A stretch of 20,126 nt of DNA from an uncultured Bacilli bacterium. GTDB lineage: Bacteria > Bacillota_I > Bacilli_A > RF39 > UBA660. Position 1 is the stretch's first letter, and the number at the start of each line of letters is the position of its first letter. The notes beneath the pieces were generated by a model. The model was given only the letters and a program-made list of their open reading frames with translations, searched no databases and had not been told where the DNA came from. Of the stretch, positions 1-7,374 are shown in pieces. Where the stretch lies: positions 1 to 20,126 of the forward strand of contig CAJTRV010000028.1 of assembly GCA_910578855.1 (NCBI GenBank), given 5' to 3'. The position numbers and the translations under genes were made by a program.

Positions 1-58
1 GTTTTCTCCCCTCAAATGAAATTATATGCCGTTATCCTAGCACTATTTCCGATTTTTG

Positions 59-1312
59 TCAAATTATAATAAACGGGGCGAAATCTGTACCGAATCCTGA
101 CACTTCTAAATTTGCTTTTAAATAGAATACAGGTCGAATCCCTTTGTAGCTATATTCATTTGAATATGGAACTGTCCAAGACATTGTTTTCCCATCAGCA
201 TTAACAGACCAAGTTGATTTTGTTTCATCAGTTGTTCGATTTAATGTCCACCAACTATATTTATCTTTATAGAGATAATTGTGTTCTTTACAATTAGTAG
301 AATTACTAGCAGCACTTCTCTTACAACTGATCTTATTATAATCGCTTGGTGTGATAAGACCAATCATAGCTTGGTATTTCTTACTACGCTCATGGATGAT
401 ATCCTTCTCGATGGAATCGTTATTAGCAACCCTTCCAACAAACCAGTCAGCCATTTCTAATTGATCCTTGTTCAACATAACTTTAAAATTTTTCATATCA
501 ATTCGACCCATCTCCACCCAATCACTCATTTCAAAACTCAAGCTAGTGGGTTCACTCCAATCAATATTTGAGTCTTTATCTTTATCCCAAGGAAGCAATC
601 CAATATACCCTGAAACATTGGTAGCAACTTGCTGACAATTGCCTTTTTCATTGACAGGTCCTTCATAGATAATCTTAACGGTGTCATTTTGTGATATTCC
701 CATAATTCGATAGCAAGAATCAGCATATACAATATAATTATCAGGATTTTCACCAACAAAATATTGTTTGCTACTAAATGGCAATTCCTGATTAAGGCCA
801 GTTTGCACATCATCAGTTACTAACTCAGTTGCAACACTATACTTTCTAATTGCCTGTGCAATTTGAATTGACGAATTAGTAAAGTGACAAATTCCCTTCC
901 GGATATTTAATTTACTATCTTTACTTTCTTGAGTAATACAATAGTCCTTTATTTGAACCATGTACTGATAATCACCATTTTCATAGAGAAGTGTACCATA
1001 GGCAGAATCTGCACCAATGTTTGATACTTTTACTACCGTTTGCTTCTTAAGATCTTGTCTTTCAATAATATTATTATTAATCATATAAAGACTATCGGTT
1101 TGAACCTTTTTTATCTCCTTTTGAATGATCGTTTGATAGTTAGAGGCCAGTTGTAATAATAACTCTTTTTGTTGTGAAGATTGCTGGTCAACATTTCCAA
1201 GTAACCTATGATAAATATTAACAGTTAACAATAGAATTATTAGTATTATTAATCCTATTATTATTATCACTTTATATTTTTTTCCCCGTTTCTTAATTTG
1301 ATCGTATTTCAT
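59..1312 (-). CDS. Membrane-anchored extracellular protein with DUF6273-like C-terminal module
   Basis: A 417-residue protein with one hydrophobic segment near residues 13-34 after a basic N-terminus, so it is probably a type II anchor with the bulk outside the cell. Two segments recall a family of Bacillota surface proteins: a central stretch NYIVYADSCYRIMGIS, where many relatives have a 'NYV...WRI' motif, and the C-terminal GIRPVFYLKANLEVSG near the end, resembling the usual 'RPVxYLKxNV' ending. The role of that family is not established. Several cysteines lie in the exported part, near two exported-type thioredoxin domains encoded upstream. An in-frame ATG six codons further upstream (1330) exists, but AGGAG at 1320-1324 lies 7 bases before the ATG at 1312, so the shorter start is chosen. 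It has its own promoter after the preceding terminator. The family assignment is from memory of the motif. Confidence 0.62.
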   Translation of the reverse strand: MKYDQIKKRGKKYKVIIIIGLIILIILLLTVNIYHRLLGNVDQQSSQQKELLLQLASNYQTIIQKEIKKVQTDSLYMINNNIIERQDLKKQTVVKVSNIGADSAYGTLLYENGDYQYMVQIKDYCITQESKDSKLNIRKGICHFTNSSIQIAQAIRKYSVATELVTDDVQTGLNQELPFSSKQYFVGENPDNYIVYADSCYRIMGISQNDTVKIIYEGPVNEKGNCQQVATNVSGYIGLLPWDKDKDSNIDWSEPTSLSFEMSDWVEMGRIDMKNFKVMLNKDQLEMADWFVGRVANNDSIEKDIIHERSKKYQAMIGLITPSDYNKISCKRSAASNSTNCKEHNYLYKDKYSWWTLNRTTDETKSTWSVNADGKTMSWTVPYSNEYSYKGIRPVFYLKANLEVSGFGTDFAPFIII

Positions 1313-1352
1313 TCTATCACTCCTAACCATATATGACTATTTTTGCAACCCA

Positions 1353-1361
1353 ATTATAACA
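1353..1361 (-). promoter_or_regulatory. Extended -10 promoter of the membrane-anchored protein gene
   Basis: On the minus strand the sequence reads TGTTATAAT, an extended -10 element with a perfect TATAAT, about 40 bases before the chosen ATG. No good -35 is seen at 17 bases, which is tolerated for extended -10 promoters. It lies just downstream of the terminator of the preceding gene, so independent transcription is likely. Confidence 0.5.
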
Positions 1362-1371
1362 TATATCCAAA

Positions 1372-1398
1372 CAAAAAATAAGAGAAAAATTCTCTTAT
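1372..1398 (-). terminator. Rho-independent terminator after the PH-domain gene
   Basis: A perfect 9-bp stem (ATAAGAGAA at 1378-1386 against TTCTCTTAT at 1390-1398) with a 3-base loop is followed on the minus strand by TTTTTG. The TAA stop codon of the PH-domain gene (1395-1397) is inside the stem. It should end the yqeK-thioredoxin-PH transcript. Confidence 0.85.
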
Positions 1399-1838
1399 CT
1401 TTGACCTGGACTCGTATACTTACACTTCTCACATAGCATATAATCTGATATTTGTGTTTCAATTTCATCTAAAGCACCTGGTTGGATATTCGATAAAAAT
1501 ACTTTTTCTTTTACAGTATCAATAATCACTTTTCCCCATATCATTCCCATGCGTACTTTTAGATCATTAAACATATCTGGTGTAATTGAGGTATAAAAAT
1601 AACCAAACATTAATCTCTTTGACGCTACTAAAATTCGTTTGTTGGTTAAAACAATTACATTGGTTGTTATGACATCCAAAGGATTGTCATTTTTCTGAGC
1701 TGCAAATGCAAAACGGACCTCTTCATCAGGATTTAAAAATCCTTCAACAACTTTACAGTGAGCTTTTAAGCGCCAAGCTACTGTCAATGGATATTTACGT
1801 TTGAAGGCTTTTACCCTAGAATATACATCTCGATCCAT
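1395..1838 (-). CDS. YokE-like bacterial PH-domain protein
   Basis: A 147-residue soluble protein. The centre and C-terminal half, with VIVLTNKRILVASKRL and alternating beta-strand-like hydrophobics to the end, matches the bacterial pleckstrin-homology fold of the YokE type (bPH_3); 'LTNKRIL' is the hallmark. Members have no known enzymatic activity and are thought to bind proteins or membranes. A C-terminal CEKC pair (about residues 136-139) is present, but with only one pair a zinc site is not supported. TAAGGAG lies about 7 bases before the ATG. It sits 14 bases after the tandem thioredoxin gene on the same strand and is probably the last gene of that operon. No signal peptide or TM segment is visible. 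Confidence 0.72.
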   Translation of the reverse strand: MDRDVYSRVKAFKRKYPLTVAWRLKAHCKVVEGFLNPDEEVRFAFAAQKNDNPLDVITTNVIVLTNKRILVASKRLMFGYFYTSITPDMFNDLKVRMGMIWGKVIIDTVKEKVFLSNIQPGALDEIETQISDYMLCEKCKYTSPGQR

Positions 1839-1852
1839 GTTATCACTCCTTA

Positions 1853-2647
1853 CTATTTAATGAAATCATTATCTTTTAAAAATGTTACGTATTTCTCTTT
1901 AGTTTCAAATCCATGGATGGAATCAATTACTTTTTTATCTTTTACAATCATAAGAAGAGGTGTACCAAATTCTTGATTAAATATATCAAGCGAACTTGTT
2001 ACTTTACTCTGCTCTTCCTCGCTTAACTCAGTAATGTCTAACCAATTGATCTTAATATCATGTTCTTTAGCAAGAGCATTTAAAACTGGTTTAGCATCTT
2101 CACAATGCGAACAACCTGTTTGGGCAAGAACAATAAATTCTGGTTCCTCACGACGAATTGCCTCGTCATAAGCTGCATAATCTATTTTATTAAGATATGC
2201 ATCATTAGATTCTAATACTTCATTTTTGTCGATCATTCCATTTTCCTGTAAAAATTTAAATAATCCTTCGCGATCGGTATATCCTTGTTGGGTTCCGACA
2301 ATTTTACCATCTTTTACAATGATCAATTGTGGGGTTGAACTATCGGTATTTAGTAAATTCAATACTTTTGTCAAAGTTGTATTATTTAATTCATCGGTAT
2401 TTAAATAATGATATTTTACTTGATACATGTCGGTAATTTCTTCTAACACCGGCGATAGTTGTTGACAATAAGAACAAGTTGGTCTACCGATATAGATCAG
2501 TTGTTCTGTTTTACTATTTTTTAAATCTTTATAATCATTCATTATTTTTTCATTTTCTTTTTGGGTGGCAATATTTAATAAAATCACACCAATAATTGCG
2601 ACTACGGCAATCACCAAAATGGTAATTATTTTTTTTATTTCATTCAT
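1853..2647 (-). CDS. Membrane-anchored tandem thioredoxin-like protein
   Basis: A 264-residue protein with an N-terminal hydrophobic anchor (about residues 7-26) and two consecutive thioredoxin folds. Domain 1 has the redox motif C58-S-Y-C61 and a cis-proline at P106 (STPQL). Domain 2 has C179-S-H-C182 and cis-proline P230 (GTPLL). Both keep the beta-strand 'xIVKDxKxV' after the cis-proline. The single N-terminal anchor suggests that both catalytic sites face outside, for disulfide exchange on exported proteins; this is inferred from topology. Each domain alone resembles the small thioredoxin-like proteins of the bacteriocin-accessory (PedC/BrcD) kind. Two intact CxxC domains in one chain are less common. 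AGGA lies 7 bases before the ATG. It lies 33 bases after yqeK and 14 bases before the PH-domain gene. Confidence 0.8.
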   Translation of the reverse strand: MNEIKKIITILVIAVVAIIGVILLNIATQKENEKIMNDYKDLKNSKTEQLIYIGRPTCSYCQQLSPVLEEITDMYQVKYHYLNTDELNNTTLTKVLNLLNTDSSTPQLIIVKDGKIVGTQQGYTDREGLFKFLQENGMIDKNEVLESNDAYLNKIDYAAYDEAIRREEPEFIVLAQTGCSHCEDAKPVLNALAKEHDIKINWLDITELSEEEQSKVTSSLDIFNQEFGTPLLMIVKDKKVIDSIHGFETKEKYVTFLKDNDFIK

Positions 2648-2680
2648 TCTTTATTCCTACTTTCTATAACATTTTTGAAT

Positions 2681-3247
2681 TTATTTCATTAAAGTTTGAT
2701 TTAATTGATTCATAAGCTGTAATGAGTCTGGGTGCATTTTTCTTCCTATATTCTCTAACTTTTCTTTTTGACGTTTGAGAATTAGATATATAGCAGAATC
2801 TAAATCCTGATATGCGACATTCTTTATTTGCTTAAGACTAGGTGTATCGCACTGGCGACCTATTTTATCAGCGACAAAGACAATTTTATCCAAGAGTGTC
2901 ATCGTACTATGACCAATACTATGGTAACAAACAGCCGCACAAATCTCATCTGAAACATGATAACGTGCTTTGGCCACTTTCGCACCTATGGAAGCATGAG
3001 CAACTCGTTTGAACTCCTCATCCATTAAACTACTATCCAACTGATATTCTTCTATTGCTTGCCAATTTTCCTCCTCTGTAAAATCTTTAGCAATATCATG
3101 AATCAAACCAGCAACATAGGCAGTTTCTTCATCACAACTATAACAAATCGCTAATTTTTTGGCTTCTTCTGCTACTCTTAAGCTATGTCGATAACGAAAA
3201 TCTGACAGTGTATTTTTAACATCTTCTTTGATTTCTTTTATTGTCAT
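2681..3247 (-). CDS. yqeK: YqeK-family HD-domain bis(5'-nucleosyl)-tetraphosphatase (symmetrical)
   Basis: A 188-residue cytosolic HD-superfamily hydrolase. Metal-binding residues are visible in family order: H21 (RHSLRVAEEA), H50-D51 (GLIHDIAKD), H84 (AHASIGA), H109 (CYHSIGHSTM) and D127 (FVADKI). The YqeK family hydrolyses Ap4A symmetrically to two ADP, limiting an alarmone-like dinucleotide; this is family knowledge. The reading frame extends to 3274, but GGAGG lies 7 bases before the ATG at 3247, so that start is chosen. In many Bacillota yqeK sits between nadD and rsfS. Here it heads a different operon with thioredoxin-like and PH-domain genes, after about 580 non-coding bases. Confidence 0.85.
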   Translation of the reverse strand: MTIKEIKEDVKNTLSDFRYRHSLRVAEEAKKLAICYSCDEETAYVAGLIHDIAKDFTEEENWQAIEEYQLDSSLMDEEFKRVAHASIGAKVAKARYHVSDEICAAVCYHSIGHSTMTLLDKIVFVADKIGRQCDTPSLKQIKNVAYQDLDSAIYLILKRQKEKLENIGRKMHPDSLQLMNQLNQTLMK

Positions 3248-3506
3248 AAAGATCCCTCCAATACCTTTTTTCAATCATACGATATTTCACTCCAAAACAT
3301 GATCTTTTATATCATTTTGATATTGCATTCAATTTATAACACCTAAACAAATCGTTTTATTAGAAAAACACTACTTCCCACAATCAATTTTGCTCTTTTC
3401 CTTGAGACATAATACCTATTTTTTAAATAGATACGTAGATACTATACTATAACACGCTTATTTGCAAGCACCACATTATCATTCATCTTTATCTAGGTAT
3501 GAGTAG

Positions 3507-3535
3507 ATTATACTATAAATTGTAAAAAGAAGCAA
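3507..3535 (-). promoter_or_regulatory. Candidate promoter for the yqeK operon
   Basis: On the minus strand TTGCTT (complement of 3530-3535) is separated by 17 bases from a perfect TATAAT (complement of 3507-3512), about 260 bases upstream of the yqeK start. A second candidate (TTGCAA, 15 bases, TATAGT; 3441-3467) lies nearer the gene. Neither can be confirmed here. Confidence 0.4.
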
Positions 3536-3719
3536 CAACTTCCCTTCCTAAAATACTGATATCAAAGAAATAAAACAGTCCGTTTTTGGCCAATATCTTT
3601 CTTTATTTTTTTATAATTTATTTTACTTCTTCTAATATTTTTAAATACCCATATATCATAATTCATAACACTTATCTTTAAAATACTTCCGTACTACTTT
3701 CTAGAAATATACCATTTTC

Positions 3720-3775
3720 CACAATAAAACCTATAAGGTTTTAAGATCACATTCTTTGGACCACCTTATAGGTTT
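3720..3775 (-). terminator. Hairpin terminator of the six-gene zinc-ribbon/SPFH operon
   Basis: A perfect 13-bp inverted repeat (AAACCTATAAGGT at 3727-3739 and ACCTTATAGGTTT at 3763-3775) encloses a 23-base loop. On the minus strand it is followed by a short, interrupted T run (TTTTATTG). It lies about 55 bases after the stop codon of the last gene of the operon. The long loop and modest T run make its efficiency uncertain. Confidence 0.6.
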
Positions 3776-3829
3776 CAATAGACTCACACCATCTTATACT
3801 AACCCTTTAATGAAGAAAATAAATCTTTG

Positions 3830-4438
3830 TTATTTTAATTCATTATTATCAGAATTCACTTTAAAATTTTTGTTTTCTATTTTTCTTCTACAGTATTCAC
3901 AAGTACCAATTTTCTCTCCTAAAATATTATCTGAACCACAATAGGGACACTTTACATAACTTGTATTTTTAGCCTTTTCCTGTTTTATTTTTATTTCCAT
4001 ATCATTTTTCTTAGATATCTCCATATCCCTTTTTTGTATATCAATCATATAATCTCTAATTCCAATACTTAATTTATTCAATATAGTTTTTAAAACAAAT
4101 GAAATAATTAAAAGTATTACACCAATATAAATAAGATTTTTACTATAATTTAGAAAATTCAAATTATATAATTCTGTATTGACCAAATCACTTAAATAAG
4201 GGACTCTAGTCAAATCAAAGTTTACTGTATCTGAAACTAATTTTAATCCCTTTGGTATGAAAATGATAATTCCAAAGCCAATAAGCCATAATGGAGTCAA
4301 CATTCTTTTTTTATTTTCCAGTATAAAATATCTCAATAGAATTAAGCAGATTCCTAAAAATGGAACAAAATACAATGCAATAAAAATCACGAATAAACTG
4401 GATAACATTCTAAACAACAAGTTATTTTTCACTTTCAT
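3830..4438 (-). CDS. Membrane protein with C-terminal zinc ribbon
   Basis: About 202 residues, no recognised family. The N-terminal two-thirds is hydrophobic, with about three TM segments: two close together near the N-terminus (around SLFVIFIALYFVPFLGICL and PLWLIGFGIIIFI) and one around LIYIGVILLIISFVL. A charged, probably helical stretch rich in K/E/D follows, then a C-terminal four-cysteine ribbon CPYCGSDN...CEYCRRKI, so the metal site probably faces the cytosol. It starts right after the large VWA-protease gene (stop at 4464), suggesting translational coupling. The start is uncertain: an upstream ATG at 4459 has no ribosome binding site; the ATG at 4438 has GGAAGG only 2 bases away; a GTG at 4432 has the best spacing (8 bases). 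Last gene before the hairpin terminator. Confidence 0.6.
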   Translation of the reverse strand: MKVKNNLLFRMLSSLFVIFIALYFVPFLGICLILLRYFILENKKRMLTPLWLIGFGIIIFIPKGLKLVSDTVNFDLTRVPYLSDLVNTELYNLNFLNYSKNLIYIGVILLIISFVLKTILNKLSIGIRDYMIDIQKRDMEISKKNDMEIKIKQEKAKNTSYVKCPYCGSDNILGEKIGTCEYCRRKIENKNFKVNSDNNELK

Positions 4439-4463
4439 TTCCTTCCAATTACATAACAATTAA

Positions 4464-7277
4464 TTATTTATAATATTCTAAATCATATTCAAGTGACGGG
4501 GTAATTCTAATAGACTGATCTGATTTTGAATAATATTTATTTGCTTTTGTTGAACAAGTATTTTGATTGCATTTTATATCAACATATCTTTTTTCTCCAG
4601 GGAAATTATTATCATAAACCCCAATATAATAATGATTAGGATCTTCAATATCTTGTACCAAACTTATCGCATTTACGGCATGTAATCCATTGCTATAGCG
4701 AGCTGATATCACTGGAGCATCGGAATCATTTAATCTAGATTTGAGAATGTTCACAAATCCTTTAGCACCGGTATAACCAATTGATTCCTTTCCAAAGAAA
4801 TTTCGAAACCATAATTCAAAATTAGCACCTGAAGAATAATGGGTAGCCGTATTTTGTCTAATAAATCCGGCATAAATCGCATTAAACATTTGCATATCAT
4901 TATGATTCATGATACTACTTTTTTGCATCTTATTTTCATTTAAATAAGCCTCTTCCCATGTTTCATACTTAATACCATATTTTTTAAGTTGTTCTTTTTC
5001 GGATAATTCTGATTTTTGTTCTGAAATATCATAAATCTTAGAATTTTTGATTTCTTTTTTATATTGATTGTTTAACACCAATTTGGTATCCTTTAAGGTT
5101 CTTAAATCAACTGGCGTTTTTTCTCCAAAGTGTTCAAATCCAAAGGCATATTTTAAAGCATTCGTTTTCAATTTATAATCATATAAATTTCCATAATCTT
5201 TAAAGTAGGTATTTGTTAAATCATATGCATAGGATTTTTGTTTTCCAGCGGTTATGGAATTCACCTTTAATGGTAATTGTTTCTTATAATATAACTCAGC
5301 AAACGTTGCCATACCATAACAGTGTCCACCGGTTGCTAAATTGGTTGCATAATTACCAAATGAAAAACCATCCCTATTTACTATAAATCCACTATCGGCT
5401 ATTAAAATACCATCTGCTTCGCCATTTCCATTAACATCGACTAAATCGTTATTTAATTCAATATTCATATTTTCAAATAATTCATTTAATCCAGTTGCAT
5501 TTCCTGATGAATAAAATTTACATCCTGTTCCATTAGATATATTGGATAGTTCTGTATTATAGGAACCACCACCGAATCCCATAGAACAAATTTTCACATC
5601 ATGATCTGTCGCCTTTTCTATAATTTGTTCTGTATTACGCTTTAATGTCGTATCTTGACCATCTGTTAAAATTATAATGTACTTATTATCACTATCTTCC
5701 GAAAACTCACTAATCCCCTTGGTTAAAGCATTACTAATATTCGTACCCTCGCTGGTCGTAATAAATTTCCCATTCATCGTATTTAGCTTTGCCTTTAACG
5801 AAGAAGCACTACTTCCGATTGTAAGAATATTGGCATAATCTTTTCTAAATTCTGATAAACCAATTTGGTAATTTTTCTTAGATAGTTTTGTAATTAAATC
5901 ACTCGATAAAGTAAATCTTTTTCCTTCTGCATCATATCCACCTAGCTCAGAACTTCCAAATAATCCACCATAGTATTCTTCACCAGTTATTTTCTCATAT
6001 TGTTCATTTGTATACATACTCCAAGAATTATCAAGAATAAATAACACTTGTGTCGTAGCGCTTTTTTTTACTAGTGACGAATCCCCAACTACATAATTTG
6101 AAAAATGTTTTAAAGTTGCAGTTAAGGTATTATTTTCTTTATCAATTTTTGTTTCTACTTTCTCATAGGTTGCTTCTTTTTCATTATAATAATAAATTGC
6201 TAAGTTATCCTCATTTAATCCATATTTTGTTAACTCTTCATCTGTATATACGATTGTAACAATAGCTTCTATAATCGTACCATCAGTATATAAAGTATAT
6301 AACTTATCGATTAAACCCTTTTTCGCACTTATTTTCGTATTTTGATTTACTTCTGCTAATGTACTAGCAATATTCCCTTTGCCGGTGATTGATATTTTCA
6401 AATTATCCGATTCATGATGATATGTTAATTTTCTATCTCCATCTTTGATACCATCCCCTTTTGAATCAGATTTTAATGGATTTAAATTTAATTTTAATTC
6501 ATCATAATCATTTAAACCATCGTCATCAGAATCCTTTTTGGTCGGGTCTGTTTTACTAGTGAAAATTTCATAATAATCATCAAGCCCATCCATATCAGTA
6601 TCAGATAAAACCGGATTTGTTTTATATTTCTGTTCCTGTTTATTTGTTAAACCATCAAAATCTAAATCTTCATCTGAATTATAATCAATTTCAGAATTTA
6701 AAGATAGTTCTTTTTCACTTGTATTGAAATTAATAATTGTAAATTCTTTCCGAATTTTTCGTAATTTATAAGCTGCTGTAATCTTACATTTTCCTGTTGC
6801 TTCGGTTAAATCCCAATTAATCTCTAACCCGTTGTTTTTCATTTTTCCACAAGTAACATCATATTTTATATCATTTATTCCGTTTTCTTTTGTAAAATTA
6901 ACTCCTAATTTAACATTAGTAGGTGAAACATATTCCAACTCAAAATCAGAATATGCTTCGTCCCAACTTAATTTATTAAATCCATAAAAATGATGAAACA
7001 AAACGATGCCAATCATGAACAATGCTATCCCACCTATACTAATGAAGCATTGCTTTTTATAATTAATAAAGAATTCCTTTATTTTGGAATAAATTATTTT
7101 GACAAAAGTTTGACTTTTTTGTAACATCATTTCTGACATTATAGTATCTACTTGTTGTGGAGAAATGCTTGTATTAGATACACTTATTTGTTCAGGTGCT
7201 TTTAATCTTTTTTCACCACAATTAGAACAAAAATATTCATTACCGTCTAATTTTTTTCCGCAGTTTGAACAAAACAT
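4464..7277 (-). CDS. Zinc-ribbon, TM, calcium-repeat, VWA and papain-like protease fusion protein
   Basis: A 937-residue multidomain protein. In order: a zinc ribbon (C3-x2-C6, C17-x2-C20); one TM segment at about 77-95; a beta-rich region; three to four acidic calcium-type repeats at about 204-280 (DLDFDG, DTDMDG, DSDDDG, DSKGDG), like thrombospondin type-3 repeats; a von Willebrand factor A domain at about 408-605 with a MIDAS motif D416-N-S418-W-S420, a TN segment and ILTDGQD; and a C-terminal region with GGHCYGMATF (C653), GLHAVNA (H866) and VYDNNFPG (D889/N890). The last set has the Cys...His...Asp/Asn order of papain-like peptidases. The ribbon would be cytosolic and everything after the TM external, judging by topology. 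GGAAGGAG lies 5 bases before the ATG. The fold of the last domain and any substrate are inferred; a transglutaminase-like or inactive domain is possible. Confidence 0.75.
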   Translation of the reverse strand: MFCSNCGKKLDGNEYFCSNCGEKRLKAPEQISVSNTSISPQQVDTIMSEMMLQKSQTFVKIIYSKIKEFFINYKKQCFISIGGIALFMIGIVLFHHFYGFNKLSWDEAYSDFELEYVSPTNVKLGVNFTKENGINDIKYDVTCGKMKNNGLEINWDLTEATGKCKITAAYKLRKIRKEFTIINFNTSEKELSLNSEIDYNSDEDLDFDGLTNKQEQKYKTNPVLSDTDMDGLDDYYEIFTSKTDPTKKDSDDDGLNDYDELKLNLNPLKSDSKGDGIKDGDRKLTYHHESDNLKISITGKGNIASTLAEVNQNTKISAKKGLIDKLYTLYTDGTIIEAIVTIVYTDEELTKYGLNEDNLAIYYYNEKEATYEKVETKIDKENNTLTATLKHFSNYVVGDSSLVKKSATTQVLFILDNSWSMYTNEQYEKITGEEYYGGLFGSSELGGYDAEGKRFTLSSDLITKLSKKNYQIGLSEFRKDYANILTIGSSASSLKAKLNTMNGKFITTSEGTNISNALTKGISEFSEDSDNKYIIILTDGQDTTLKRNTEQIIEKATDHDVKICSMGFGGGSYNTELSNISNGTGCKFYSSGNATGLNELFENMNIELNNDLVDVNGNGEADGILIADSGFIVNRDGFSFGNYATNLATGGHCYGMATFAELYYKKQLPLKVNSITAGKQKSYAYDLTNTYFKDYGNLYDYKLKTNALKYAFGFEHFGEKTPVDLRTLKDTKLVLNNQYKKEIKNSKIYDISEQKSELSEKEQLKKYGIKYETWEEAYLNENKMQKSSIMNHNDMQMFNAIYAGFIRQNTATHYSSGANFELWFRNFFGKESIGYTGAKGFVNILKSRLNDSDAPVISARYSNGLHAVNAISLVQDIEDPNHYYIGVYDNNFPGEKRYVDIKCNQNTCSTKANKYYSKSDQSIRITPSLEYDLEYYK

Positions 7278-7374
7278 TTTTTCTCCTTCCCGTCTTTAAG
7301 ACTATCTCAATTTTTGAATCTATTTTACATTGATCCAAGAATGCCATCATTATACTGCCTGTTTAATTAAAACA

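Larger units (their letters stand above)
3248..3829. other. Long intergenic region between yqeK and the zinc-ribbon membrane operon
   Basis: About 580 AT-rich bases without a convincing gene. It contains the terminator of the upstream operon near 3727-3775, the promoter candidates for yqeK, and a pyrimidine-rich stretch at about 3580-3640 on the plus strand. A 34-codon minus-strand ORF (3562-3666) has no ribosome binding site and is not annotated. I see no tRNA or recognisable riboswitch. Confidence 0.6.

Noticed and set aside
1..58. Possible next minus-strand gene start (GAGGGGAG at about 7-14 on the complementary strand)
   Set aside because: It looks like a ribosome binding site near the edge, but no start codon is inside the window.
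3540..3600. Short TTG-started leader peptide upstream of yqeK on the minus strand
   Set aside because: It spans the promoter candidate itself and has no repeated regulatory codons or hairpin following it.
3562..3666. 34-codon minus-strand ORF in the long intergenic region, basic residues
   Set aside because: No ribosome binding site, no recognisable similarity, lies between a terminator and promoter; chance in AT-rich DNA is likely.
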